Shown: positions 1 to 7,437 of the stretch, one piece after another
Layout: each line of letters opens with the position of its first letter
Position numbering within the stretch: position 1 is the stretch's first letter
NCBI GenBank assembly: GCA_964600965.1
Contig: CAZRLO010000033.1
Coordinates: 1-26,048 of the forward strand
From: UBA5972 sp964600965
GTDB lineage: Bacteria; Pseudomonadota; Alphaproteobacteria; Rhodobacterales; Rhodobacteraceae
Length of the DNA stretch: 26,048 nucleotides
Direction of reading: 5' to 3'
Notes under the pieces: model-generated
Seen by the model: only the letters and a program-made list of their open reading frames with translations
What the model was told of the DNA's origin: nothing
Databases searched by the model: none
Program-made: the position numbers and the translations under genes

Positions 1-65
1 ATACCGACCGAGCCGCGATTGCGGCGTATCTGAAAAGGATCGGCACCGCGGATGCCGAACCCTGA
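1..65 (+). CDS. 3' end of a probable cytochrome c-type protein (partial)
   Basis: The open frame begins at base 3 and ends with TGA at 63-65, giving the last 20 residues of a protein that starts outside the window. The visible tail contains DRAAIAAYLKRIG. This resembles the final helix of small periplasmic class I cytochromes c, which often end in a pattern like D-x-A-A-I-A-A-Y-L. The heme-binding CxxCH motif would lie upstream and cannot be seen, so the assignment rests on the C-terminal helix alone. It could also be the end of an unrelated helical protein. Confidence 0.4.
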   Translation, partial: TDRAAIAAYLKRIGTADAEP

Positions 66-296
66 GGCAGGGTTTGAATATCCGAAAACAACATGAATGA
101 CGATCGGTAGCGTTTTGTTTTTGTATTGATATTTTTGAACACGTTGGGTGATGTAACTTGTTCGCGCATGGGCGGTCCGGCGTCGCGCCAAACTTTGGAA
201 TACGCCAATTCCGACGCAATGGTTTTGGGGACTGCTGCCGTTCGGCCCCCTGCGAACCGGTTTGCGATTGGCAGTGGTCCGGAATATGAAGAATGT

Positions 297-479
297 ATGA
301 ACCCGCTCTGGTTACTGCGGCTCACCCGCTGGGCCCGAAATCCACCATCGCCCCACCGCGCGATGGTGATTTTCGCGATCATTGCGCTTTGCCTGATGCT
401 GTATGGAATTGAATCGGTGTTTGGCTGGCCCGATTGGCTGACGCCGGAACGCCTGCCGCGTGGACGCGTGCTGCGGTAA
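297..479 (+). CDS. Small conserved single-pass membrane protein, 60 aa
   Basis: I chose the ATG at 297 rather than an upstream in-frame start at 126, because the extra 57 residues are low in hydrophobic character and do not look like protein. The 60-aa product begins MNPLWLLRLTRWARNPPS, has one strong hydrophobic segment at about residues 28-42 (MVIFAIIALCLMLYG), then FGWPDWLT and a basic tail. The amphipathic basic N-terminus followed by one membrane helix and a conserved-looking FGWP turn resembles small hypothetical proteins of Rhodobacteraceae that I recall only in general terms. No function is known to me. It stands alone, with non-coding DNA on both sides. Confidence 0.6.
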   Translation: MNPLWLLRLTRWARNPPSPHRAMVIFAIIALCLMLYGIESVFGWPDWLTPERLPRGRVLR

Positions 480-1089
480 TCCTTCGACCGCCGGGCCCGT
501 TGCCACGTCGATGATTTGTCCGAATTGGGACGACCCACATTCGCCCGATTGACGAGGCCGCCGACGTTTCGCCAAATGCCTCAGAATTCCAACGGCCTTT
601 GGCGCTGCGCAAGGCGCCGGATGGGTCCGCCAAGAACTTCATAGCACCGAATGAATCCGTGGACCGGCAGGCGAGGGAACCTGTCGGCCGGCAACCCGGT
701 CGACCAGTAATCCGGTTATCCGGTTTACCAGTAAGCCGGTTTACCAGTAGACCAGTAGACCGGGAAACCAGTAAACCAGTAAACCAGTAAACCAGTAAAC
801 CAGTAAACTAGTTTTCCGGATGTGTCTTGGATCAAGCCTTTGTTATATCAGCCTTAACTCAAGTTCAGAAGATGCGCGCCCTCACGTATCCATCGCGCAA
901 GTGCAAACCGCAGGGCGTGCCGAAGGAGGTGGGCAACTGCGCCTGGCGACCGCGTGCGGGAACCGCTCCGGTTCACACTTGCCGCCGTATTTCGCGGTGG
1001 TCAGCGCATGAAATATCTGGCGCGAAGTCTGGCCCGAACTCCCCGGTCCCACGGCCAGGATCGCCAGCCATTCGCGGTGTCAGGCGGGA
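480..1089. other. Intergenic region with octamer array, otherwise no gene seen
   Basis: This 610-base stretch lies between the small membrane protein gene and the 3' end of lipA. Open frames exist in several phases but none looks like protein; the one running through the array merely reflects the 8-bp repeat (24 bases give 8 residues). The array occupies 660-819. I saw no RNA gene or clear terminator in 480-659 or 820-1089. Confidence 0.6.
660..819 (+). repeat. Degenerate 8-bp tandem repeat array 1 (20 units, consensus TNNACCRG)
   Basis: Starting at 660 the sequence splits into 20 consecutive octamers with no insertion or deletion. Examples in order are TGGACCGG, GGAACCTG, TCGGCCGG, TCGACCAG, TAATCCGG, TTATCCGG, TTTACCAG, TAGACCAG and TAGACCGG, then GAAACCAG, four identical TAAACCAG at 772-803, TAAACTAG and TTTTCCGG. 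The CCRG core is the most constant part and the two bases after the first T vary most. The left end is degenerate and the right end nearly homogeneous. A second array with the same consensus and orientation is at 18365-18652. Function is unknown. Confidence 0.9.
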
Positions 1090-2037
1090 TCAGCCGCCCA
1101 CTTTCGCCAGACGAGCCGCCCTGAGGCGTGCGAAATCGTCGCCCGCGTGGTAGCTTGATCGCGTCAGTGGCGTGGCCGAGACCATCAGAAATCCCTTGCC
1201 CCGCGCCATCTTTTCGTAGTTCGCAAATTCCTCGGGCGTCACGAACCGGTCGATCGCGTGATGTTTGGGTGTGGGCTGCAGATATTGTCCGATGGTCATG
1301 AAATCCACGCCCGCGGCACGCATGTCGTCCATGACCTGCGCAACCATTTGGCGGGTCTCGCCCAGCCCGACCATGATCCCCGATTTGGTGAACATCGCCG
1401 GATCGATCTCCTTGACCCGCTCCAACAATCGCAACGAGTGGAAATAGCGGGCCCCCGGTCGAACTTCGGGGTAAAGGCCGGGCACGGTTTCGAGGTTGTG
1501 GTTGAACACATCCGGACCGGCACGGACCACGGTTTCGACCGCCTCGGGCGGGCAATTCAGGAAATCGGGCGTCAGGATTTCAATCGTCGTATCCGGCGAC
1601 CGGTGCCGCACGGCCCGCACGGTGGCGGCGAAGTGTTCCGCGCCGCCGTCTGCCAGATCGTCGCGATCGACGCTGGTGATGACGACGTGTTTCAGGCCCA
1701 GTTTGGCCACCGCATCGGCCACGCGGCCCGGCTCGAATGCATCCAGCCCGTCCGGCCGCCCGGTTGCGATGTTGCAGAACGTGCAGCCACGCGTGCAGAT
1801 CTCGCCCATGATCATCATGGTGGCGTGCCCGCGCGACCAGCATTCGCCGACATTGGGGCAGCCGGCCTCTTCACATACCGTCACCAGAGCGTTATCGCGC
1901 AGGATGTCGCGCGTCGCCTTGTACCCGGCCGAGGTAGGTGCCTTGACGCGAATCCATGACGGTTTTCTGGGTTGGGTCTGATCGGGCCGATGCGCTTTTT
2001 CGGGGTGACGCTCGGCAGGAATATTCAGATTTCGCAT
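1090..2037 (-). CDS. lipA: Lipoyl synthase LipA
   Basis: A radical-SAM enzyme that inserts two sulfurs into protein-bound octanoyl groups to make the lipoyl cofactor of 2-oxoacid dehydrogenases and the glycine cleavage system; cytosolic. The 315-aa length is normal. It has the LipA-specific auxiliary-cluster cysteines C55, C60 and C66 (CEEAGCPNVGEC), the radical-SAM motif C81-x3-C85-x2-C88 (CTRGCTFC), and the C-terminal RSSY motif at 293-296, whose serine ligates the auxiliary cluster. I chose the ATG at 2035-2037 because a GAGG sits 5 bases upstream and the protein then starts MRNLNIPAERHPEK; longer in-frame extensions look non-coding. It diverges from aqpZ across about 150 bases. lipB is not in the window. 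Confidence 0.95.
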   Translation of the reverse strand: MRNLNIPAERHPEKAHRPDQTQPRKPSWIRVKAPTSAGYKATRDILRDNALVTVCEEAGCPNVGECWSRGHATMMIMGEICTRGCTFCNIATGRPDGLDAFEPGRVADAVAKLGLKHVVITSVDRDDLADGGAEHFAATVRAVRHRSPDTTIEILTPDFLNCPPEAVETVVRAGPDVFNHNLETVPGLYPEVRPGARYFHSLRLLERVKEIDPAMFTKSGIMVGLGETRQMVAQVMDDMRAAGVDFMTIGQYLQPTPKHHAIDRFVTPEEFANYEKMARGKGFLMVSATPLTRSSYHAGDDFARLRAARLAKVGG

Positions 2038-2190
2038 AGATGCCTCGGCAATGTTCCCACGCATATATCGCGTCCCGGCGGGCATGTCTGCCCAAAAGGT
2101 ATTTGTGCCGGTACGTTGCAAAAAACGCTTATCCCGGCGGATGAATTCGGGTAACAAATCCGCACAAAACATCAATTTCGGGGGAAGACA

Positions 2191-2829
2191 ATGAAAAAGA
2201 ACATCGCCGAGGTCATCGGCACTTTCGCGCTGGTATTCTTTGGATGCAGCACCATCCTGTTCATGGGTAGCGAGGTCGGGATGCTGGGCATCGCGATGGC
2301 ATTCGGGCTGACCGTCACCGCCATGGCTTACGGGCTGGGTCCGATTTCGGGGGCGCATCTCAACCCGGCGGTCAGCCTGGGCTTTTATATGGCCGGTCGC
2401 ATGAACGCCGCCGACATGATCGGTTATTGGATCGCGCAGGTCGCCGGCGGGCTGATCGCGGCGGTCGTGTTGCTGGCGATGACAGCCGATCCCGGCGGTG
2501 CCGCGACCAAGGTCGGCGATCATGGTCTGATGGCGGCCCTGATTTTCGAGGTTGTGGCCACCTTTCTTTTCGTCACCGTCATTCTGGGTGCAACGAAGGA
2601 CGGATCGTCCACCGTGGTGGCCGGGCTTGCCATCGGCCTGACGCTGGTGGTCATCCATCTGGCGGGCATCGCCGTCTCGGGCGCATCGGTCAACCCGGCG
2701 CGGTCCATTGCCACCAACGTGTTCGATGCGGCAATCATCGGCGACCTGTGGTTATATATCGTGGCGCCACTGGCCGGCGGCGCGATCGCCGGCCTGCTGC
2801 ATAAATCCGGCGCGATCGCCGCAGATTGA
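2191..2829 (+). CDS. aqpZ: Aquaporin Z-like water channel (MIP family)
   Basis: An inner-membrane water channel of 212 aa, slightly shorter than E. coli AqpZ. Two NPA half-helices are present, HLNPAV (N58-A60) and SVNPARS (N168-A170), each followed by the usual surroundings. The aromatic/arginine filter can be read by alignment to AqpZ: F38, H156 and R171 are kept, which points to water rather than glycerol. The fourth filter position, threonine in E. coli, is A165 here. The start ATG has GGGGA about 6 bases upstream. It diverges from lipA and is followed by a strong hairpin, so it is probably transcribed alone. Confidence 0.9.
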   Translation: MKKNIAEVIGTFALVFFGCSTILFMGSEVGMLGIAMAFGLTVTAMAYGLGPISGAHLNPAVSLGFYMAGRMNAADMIGYWIAQVAGGLIAAVVLLAMTADPGGAATKVGDHGLMAALIFEVVATFLFVTVILGATKDGSSTVVAGLAIGLTLVVIHLAGIAVSGASVNPARSIATNVFDAAIIGDLWLYIVAPLAGGAIAGLLHKSGAIAAD

Positions 2830-2855
2830 CGCCGATTCGCGCCATTGGCCCGATG

Positions 2856-2886
2856 CGGGTGCCTGCCAGACCGCAGGCACCCGTTT
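2856..2886 (+). terminator. Hairpin terminator after aqpZ
   Basis: A perfect 11-bp stem, CGGGTGCCTGC (2856-2866) pairing with GCAGGCACCCG (2873-2883), encloses a 6-base loop and is followed by TTT. It lies 27 bases after the aqpZ stop codon. The T tract is short, as is common in GC-rich genomes. Confidence 0.75.
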
Positions 2887-3006
2887 CCGGCTTTCACGGC
2901 AACCGACTTGCACGACAACAGAACAGTCAATAACCTTGTTTCGGCGTCGACTGGCGGACATCCCGTCTTCGCACCCGAACGAATTGATCCCGGAAAGGCC
3001 CGTGAA

Positions 3007-3726
3007 ATGAACCGAATGATTGCTGCCATCCTTGCGCTTTGCTTTTTCTCCTCGCCTGTCCTGGCGCAGGGCTTTGAGGGCGCGCGCACGGGTTTCGAAT
3101 TATCGCGCTACAGCGAGTCCGACGGTTTCTTCATCCTGTCGGGCGACGTCTCGGCCGATGCCAGCTATTACCTCGGCAGCGGCATCGGCGCGCAGATCGG
3201 GTTGGGGCATCGGACCGATCTTTCCAGCAACGATCCGGGGGCGGATTTCCAGAATGTCGACAACGCGGCGCTGCACCTGTTTTACGATCTTGGTGGCCGC
3301 CTGCGCGTCGGCGTCGTCACGAGCTGGGAAAGCTACAACGGCGGCGACGTCGCGGTCGCGGCGGAAGGCACCTTTGTTTCCGGCCCCTTGCGGCTGGAAG
3401 GTCGGGCCGGCAGGATCCTTTCGGCGGCCGAACCCGCCACACTTTTCGAGTTTCATCTGGCCCACGCCATTGGCCCGCGGACGCGGATTCGCGCCTTTGC
3501 CCGGGTCGTCGATTACGGTCCGGTCTTTGGGGATTACACCATCGCGTCGCTGGGCCTTGGGCGGGACGTCGCGCCGGGGGTACGGGTCTATGCCGATATT
3601 GGCGGACATATCAACAATTTCGGTTTTGGCGACGTTGTGCGGGGCACCGTGATCGCCCTTGGCGTCGTGGTCGCGTTGGGCGGGCCGCACAATGACCGGA
3701 TGTTCGCCTACACGCCGTTTTACTGA
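3007..3726 (+). CDS. Secreted, probably outer-membrane beta-barrel protein (unknown function)
   Basis: The 239-aa product starts with a clear signal peptide (MNRMIAAILALCFFSSPVLA, cleavage expected after VLA). I chose the ATG at 3007 for that reason and because GGAAAGG lies about 8 bases upstream; the open frame extends further but that part lacks sense. The mature part is rich in alternating hydrophobic and polar strands with many Gly, and ends in FAYTPFY. A terminal aromatic residue is the usual outer-membrane barrel signature. No cysteine and no recognised enzymatic motif. The repeated strand pairs around YYLGSGIGAQIGLGH, RLRVGVVTSW and GVRVYADIGG fit a small barrel or autotransporter-like strand set. 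I do not recognise the family. Confidence 0.7.
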   Translation: MNRMIAAILALCFFSSPVLAQGFEGARTGFELSRYSESDGFFILSGDVSADASYYLGSGIGAQIGLGHRTDLSSNDPGADFQNVDNAALHLFYDLGGRLRVGVVTSWESYNGGDVAVAAEGTFVSGPLRLEGRAGRILSAAEPATLFEFHLAHAIGPRTRIRAFARVVDYGPVFGDYTIASLGLGRDVAPGVRVYADIGGHINNFGFGDVVRGTVIALGVVVALGGPHNDRMFAYTPFY

Positions 3727-3771
3727 GCCGGGTCGGCGGCGCGGCATTTTCCGCCGGTTTGGGGAATTCTC

Positions 3772-4503
3772 TTGACCTTTGATCTGGTACAGCACCGCCG
3801 CGATGCCCACCGGATCGGGCATCTTCAGGAATATCTGAAACAGATCGTCTATGGCGGCAATGACGGCATCGTCACCACATTCGCGGTCGTGGCGGGATTT
3901 TCGGGTTTTGGCATGGAAGGCGCCGCGGGCGTCGGCGGCATCGCCGTCCTGCTGTTCGGTATCGCCAATATTCTGGCCGACGGCACGTCGATGGGGTTGG
4001 GGGAATTCCTGTCCTCGCGGTCCGAGCGCGATCTCTACGTCGCGCACCGGCAACGCGAGCTGGTGGAAATGCGCGACCGCCCCGAAGCCGAGCGCATCGA
4101 GGTCGCCGAGATTCTGGCCAGCCACGGCATGGGTTCGGACGATGCCACACAGATGACCGCCATATTCGAGCGCAACCCCGAACTGATGGCCGATTTCATG
4201 ATGGTGTACGAACTGGGCATGGCCGACACAACCGGGGAAAGCCCGGCCATCAAGGGCCTGTTCATGTTTCTGGCCTTCGTGATTTTTGGCGCGGTGCCGC
4301 TGTCGCCCTATTTCTTTCTGATGCCATCGTCTTCGACGTTCTCGGTTTCGGTGGCCGCGACGTTCGCGGCGCTGGTGGCGTTGGGATTGCTGCGCTGGTT
4401 CGCAACCGGCGTACGGGCGTTGCGCTGTGTTTTTGAAACCGTGCTTGTCGGCAGCACCTGCGCGGTTGTCGCCTATGCGGTGGGACTGGCTTTCGCGGCC
4501 TGA
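3772..4503 (+). CDS. VIT1/CCC1-family transporter (Fe2+/Mn2+ type)
   Basis: A 243-aa inner-membrane protein of the vacuolar iron transporter family. The N-terminal helix carries the family signature GGNDGIVTTF at 28-37 followed by AVVAGF, then a second helix with GIANILADGTSMGLGEFLSSRSE at about 63-85. The middle, roughly 86-160, is a charged helical segment rich in Glu that in this family is the cytoplasmic metal-binding domain. Three hydrophobic helices follow, for five in all. These proteins export or store Fe2+ or Mn2+ using a cation gradient; the metal cannot be told here. The start is a TTG at 3772 with GGGGA about 7 bases upstream; no in-frame ATG precedes the first helix. Confidence 0.85.
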   Translation: MTFDLVQHRRDAHRIGHLQEYLKQIVYGGNDGIVTTFAVVAGFSGFGMEGAAGVGGIAVLLFGIANILADGTSMGLGEFLSSRSERDLYVAHRQRELVEMRDRPEAERIEVAEILASHGMGSDDATQMTAIFERNPELMADFMMVYELGMADTTGESPAIKGLFMFLAFVIFGAVPLSPYFFLMPSSSTFSVSVAATFAALVALGLLRWFATGVRALRCVFETVLVGSTCAVVAYAVGLAFAA

Positions 4504-4598
4504 CGGTTGGGTATACGATTGCATACCGACTTTCCCTCGGCCTGCTTTTCGTCTAGAGAGCGCTGAATTCCGATTCTTTCTGGCAGGGATATCCACCG

Positions 4599-5813
4599 AT
4601 GAGCAAGATCAAAGTCAAAAACCCGGTTGTCGAGCTTGACGGCGACGAGATGACACGGATCATCTGGGATTTCATCAAGAAGAAACTGATCCTGCCCTAT
4701 CTCGATCTCGATCTTCTCTATTACGATCTGGCGATCGAAGAGCGCGACCGCACCGACGATCGCATCACCGTGGACGCTGCTGAAAAAATCAGGGAAGTCG
4801 GCGTCGGCATCAAATGCGCAACCATCACCCCTGACGAGGCGCGGGTCGAGGAATTTGGCCTCAAACGCATGTACCGCAGCCCCAACGGCACGATTCGCAA
4901 TATTCTGGGCGGCGTGATATTCCGCGCCCCGATCATCTGCTCGAACGTGCCGCGCCTTGTGCCCGGCTGGACACGGCCCATTGTCATTGGCAGGCACGCC
5001 TATGGCGACCAATACCGCGCCACCGATTTCCACTTTCCCGGCGCGGGCAAGGTGACGATGAAATTCACCGGCGACGACGGCACCGAGATCGAGCGCGAGG
5101 TTTTCGACGCCCCTGCCGCCGGTGTCGCCATGGGCATGTACAACCTCGATGCGTCGATCACCGATTTCGCACGCGCCTCGTTGAATTACGGGCTGAATCT
5201 GGGCTGGCCGGTCTATCTTTCGACCAAGAACACGATCCTCAAGGTCTATGACGGGCGGTTCAAGGACATCTTTCAGGAAGTCTATGAGGCCGAATTCGAG
5301 ACAGCCTTCAAGAAGGCGGGCATCCACTACGAACACCGCCTGATCGACGATATGGTGGCGTCGTCGCTGAAGTGGTCGGGCGGCTATGTCTGGGCCTGCA
5401 AGAACTACGACGGCGATGTGCAATCCGATACGGTCGCACAGGGCTTTGGCTCGCTGGGATTGATGACCAGCCAGTTGATGACGCCCGACGGCAAGATCGT
5501 CGAGGCCGAGGCCGCCCACGGGACCGTCACCCGCCATTTCCGCCAGCACCAAAGAGGCGAGGCGACATCGACCAATTCCATCGCCTCGATCTATGCGTGG
5601 ACCGGCGGTCTGAAACACCGCGCCAAACTGGATGACAACATGGCGCTGACGCGATTCGCGGAAACTCTGGAACGCGTGGTCGTGGATACCGTGGAAAGCG
5701 GCGACATGACCAAGGACCTGGCGCTGCTGGTTGGCCCGGATCAGAGATGGCTGACGACCGAGGGATTTCTGGACAAGATCGACGCCAACCTGAACCGGTC
5801 ATTGGCGGGCTGA
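4599..5813 (+). CDS. icd: NADP-dependent isocitrate dehydrogenase
   Basis: Oxidatively decarboxylates isocitrate to 2-oxoglutarate in the TCA cycle with NADP+, cytosolic. The 404-aa length and the sequence (start MSKIKVKNPVVELDGDEMTR) match the dimeric eukaryote-like subfamily typical of alphaproteobacteria, not the E. coli Icd subfamily. Substrate-site residues are visible in YRSPNGTIRNILGGVIFR (S94, N96, R100, R109) and in R132 and Y139. The metal and coenzyme region includes NYDGDVQSDTVAQGFGSLG near residues 271-289 and EAAHGTVTRH further on. It appears to be a single-gene unit: about 95 bases separate it from the VIT gene and 350 bases from the next gene. Confidence 0.96.
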   Translation: MSKIKVKNPVVELDGDEMTRIIWDFIKKKLILPYLDLDLLYYDLAIEERDRTDDRITVDAAEKIREVGVGIKCATITPDEARVEEFGLKRMYRSPNGTIRNILGGVIFRAPIICSNVPRLVPGWTRPIVIGRHAYGDQYRATDFHFPGAGKVTMKFTGDDGTEIEREVFDAPAAGVAMGMYNLDASITDFARASLNYGLNLGWPVYLSTKNTILKVYDGRFKDIFQEVYEAEFETAFKKAGIHYEHRLIDDMVASSLKWSGGYVWACKNYDGDVQSDTVAQGFGSLGLMTSQLMTPDGKIVEAEAAHGTVTRHFRQHQRGEATSTNSIASIYAWTGGLKHRAKLDDNMALTRFAETLERVVVDTVESGDMTKDLALLVGPDQRWLTTEGFLDKIDANLNRSLAG

Positions 5814-5897
5814 GTTTGCGGCGCTAAATCCGACCATTGCTGCGGTCTCGTTGACGGCACCGACAGCCCCGGTCCTGCGGGCAAGTTTTGTCGGCGG

Positions 5898-5915
5898 TCC
5901 CGGTCGGGATTTTTT
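5898..5915 (+). terminator. Possible terminator of icd
   Basis: A short self-complementary run, TCCC-GGTC-GGGA at 5898-5909, is followed at once by six T. It lies about 85 bases after the icd stop. The stem is only 4-5 bp, so this is a weak candidate supported mainly by the T tract. Confidence 0.35.
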
Positions 5916-5957
5916 CATTTATAGCGTTGATTTTGTGGACTTTTTGGCAGTTTTGGT

Positions 5958-5985
5958 TGCGTGACTAAAATATTTTAGTCACGCA
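5958..5985. promoter_or_regulatory. Perfect 28-bp palindrome, probable operator
   Basis: The left arm TGCGTGACTAAAAT (5958-5971) is exactly complementary to the right arm ATTTTAGTCACGCA (5972-5985) with no spacer. It sits about 180 bases upstream of the SMR start. No T tract follows on either strand and the centre is AT-rich, so it looks more like a dimeric regulator site than a terminator. A diverged copy (24 of 28 bases by my count) is at 25255-25282. The regulator is unknown. Confidence 0.6.
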
Positions 5986-6163
5986 CCGCACCACCGAGGA
6001 AAAACAAAATAATGGCCCCGCCCCGCCCGGCATTCACCGTCGAAATTTCGCGTTCCAAAAGCGGGTTCTTCAGGGCAATTTCAGATTTCAGATTTCCCGC
6101 AAATTCGGCTAATCTGATTGGACGCCGCGAATTCGCGCCCCTTCCCTTTGCCGGAGCCGTCCC

Positions 6164-6499
6164 ATGCCCAAGCACTATTTCTTCCTTCTGATCGCGGTCG
6201 CGTTTGAGACATTTGGCACCGCCAACCTGCAGGCCAGCCAACAATTCACCCGCCTGTGGCCCACGATTTTCGTGGCCATCGGTTTCGCAGGTGCCATGTA
6301 TTTTCTGACGCTGACGCTCAGATACATGCCGGTCGGCATCGTTTACGCGCTCTGGTCCGGGCTGGGCATCGTCTTCATCACCGCCATTGGTTATTTCTGG
6401 TTCAGGCAGGCGGTGGATTTCTGGGCGATTCTGGGGATGTTGATGATCATTGCCGGAATTGTGGTGATCCAGATGCTAAGCACAACCGCAACGCATTGA
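6164..6499 (+). CDS. EmrE-like small multidrug resistance (SMR) transporter
   Basis: A 111-aa inner-membrane protein with four predicted helices that exchanges protons for cationic drugs or small cations. The key acidic residue of helix 1 is E15 in AFETFGT, equivalent to EmrE E14. FTRLWP at about 28-33, YALWSGLGIV at about 61-70 with the conserved Trp and Gly residues, and a C-terminus close to EmrE's place it in the EmrE/Qac branch rather than the guanidinium (Gdx/SugE) branch; the branch call is by eye. GGAG lies 6 bases before the ATG. A possible operator palindrome lies upstream. It converges on bioY. Confidence 0.9.
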   Translation: MPKHYFFLLIAVAFETFGTANLQASQQFTRLWPTIFVAIGFAGAMYFLTLTLRYMPVGIVYALWSGLGIVFITAIGYFWFRQAVDFWAILGMLMIIAGIVVIQMLSTTATH

Positions 6500-6559
6500 T
6501 ATCATGTCCGGAACCTGCGCGCGGCGGTCGGCACTCGCAATCATTGCCGTCCGCGCACC

Positions 6560-6587
6560 AAAAAGGGGCGCGAAAAATCCGCGCCCC
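6560..6587 (-). terminator. Intrinsic terminator of bioY
   Basis: On the minus strand an 8-bp stem, GGGGCGCG and CGCGCCCC (6580-6587 with 6565-6572), encloses a 7-base loop and is followed by five T (A's at 6560-6564 on the plus strand). It lies about 33 bases beyond the bioY stop codon, in the right orientation. It may also stop reads coming from the convergent SMR gene. Confidence 0.8.
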
Positions 6588-6619
6588 ACTTGCATCTCGA
6601 CCCGACAAGCGTCGTTCCG

Positions 6620-7264
6620 TCATCCGCGCGCGTTGCCGACCCAGCGCCAGATCACCGGAAACGCGATGACCGCGACCACCAGTTTCAGCGCATCCACCCA
6701 GATGAAAGTCCTGACGCCATAGGCGTACCAGTTTGCCCAGCCATATCCCATGAACGGTTCGGTCAGCGGCGACAGACCGGCCAGCGCGCCAAAGCCGCTG
6801 GAAAGCCAGATCACGCCGGGCACATAGACACACAGGATGCCCACGGCCATCGCGGCGGCCATCGACACGGGCGACCGGTCCCATCCGCGCTGCGCCAGCA
6901 TGCCGACCACGTAGGCCGCGATGGCAAATCCCAGGATGTACCCGCCCGTCGGCCCCAGCACATAGGCAAGGCCGATACCTTTCTCGGGCGTCCCGGCAAA
7001 GACCGGCGCGCCCTGTATGCCCAGTGCGATATAACCCGCCACCGTCGCCAGCCCGAGACGCGGGCCATAGGCCGCACCGATCACCATGACGACCAGCATT
7101 TGCAGGGTTACCGGGACCGGAACCGTCGCAATCTGAATTTTCGCGGACACCCAAAGCGCCGCGATCCCCAGCACGATCAGCGCCGCGCGTCTGGCCCAGA
7201 GGGCGGAACCTTCGGCCGGCCAGATTTCTTGAGACAGAACCCTGCCGTTCATTGCTAAAGCCAT
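6620..7264 (-). CDS. bioY: Biotin transporter BioY (ECF substrate-binding subunit)
   Basis: A 214-aa integral inner-membrane protein that binds biotin for uptake. Family signatures are PVPVTLQ at 49-55, GAPVFAG at 85-91 and GPTGGYILGF at 104-113, with six hydrophobic segments in all. No bioM/bioN (energising ATPase and EcfT) genes are adjacent; BioY proteins can share a common ECF module or work alone. I chose the ATG at 7262-7264 because AAGGGG lies about 8 bases upstream, though a second ATG four codons later is possible. I saw no biotin-regulator box in its upstream region. It is expected to be a one-gene unit ending at the hairpin at 6560-6587. Confidence 0.93.
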   Translation of the reverse strand: MALAMNGRVLSQEIWPAEGSALWARRAALIVLGIAALWVSAKIQIATVPVPVTLQMLVVMVIGAAYGPRLGLATVAGYIALGIQGAPVFAGTPEKGIGLAYVLGPTGGYILGFAIAAYVVGMLAQRGWDRSPVSMAAAMAVGILCVYVPGVIWLSSGFGALAGLSPLTEPFMGYGWANWYAYGVRTFIWVDALKLVVAVIAFPVIWRWVGNARG

Positions 7265-7437
7265 GTTTCGCCCCTTTCGCTTATCGCTTTCGCCGGGTAA
7301 TGGCCGAAATCACGCGCTTTCGCAAGCGCTTTGCCCACGACCGGCGCACCATTCGCACCACCGCCGCCTTGCCCTGTCCCCGGCGCGGCGGTAAGAGGCT
7401 GGCGAAACCCGCCCGATGCTAGAACAGGCCCTGCCCC

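Larger units (their letters stand above)
5814..6163. other. Intergenic region between icd and the SMR gene
   Basis: About 350 bases with no credible gene. It contains a small terminator-like hairpin at 5898-5915 and a perfect 28-bp palindrome at 5958-5985. The palindrome lies in a locally AT-rich patch (about 5910-5980) inside otherwise GC-rich DNA. Confidence 0.6.

Noticed and set aside
660..819. CRISPR array or protein-coding repeat (peptide with PVNQ/PVDR units)
   Set aside because: Units are 8 bp with no spacers, so not CRISPR. The peptide repeats follow only from 24 bases equalling three units; all frames are open and no start or ribosome site supports a gene.
2190..2658. 522-aa version of lipA starting at 2658
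   Set aside because: The extra N-terminal part lies antisense to aqpZ and has shadow composition; the LipA family start and a GAGG site support 2037.
4510..4527. GGTAT/ATACC dyad before icd as an operator
   Set aside because: Five-base arms with an 8-base spacer are too weak to separate from chance.
3100..4596. 498-aa minus-strand open frame opposite the barrel and VIT genes
   Set aside because: Typical shadow of GC-rich genes; the plus strand shows a signal peptide, barrel strands and VIT signatures.
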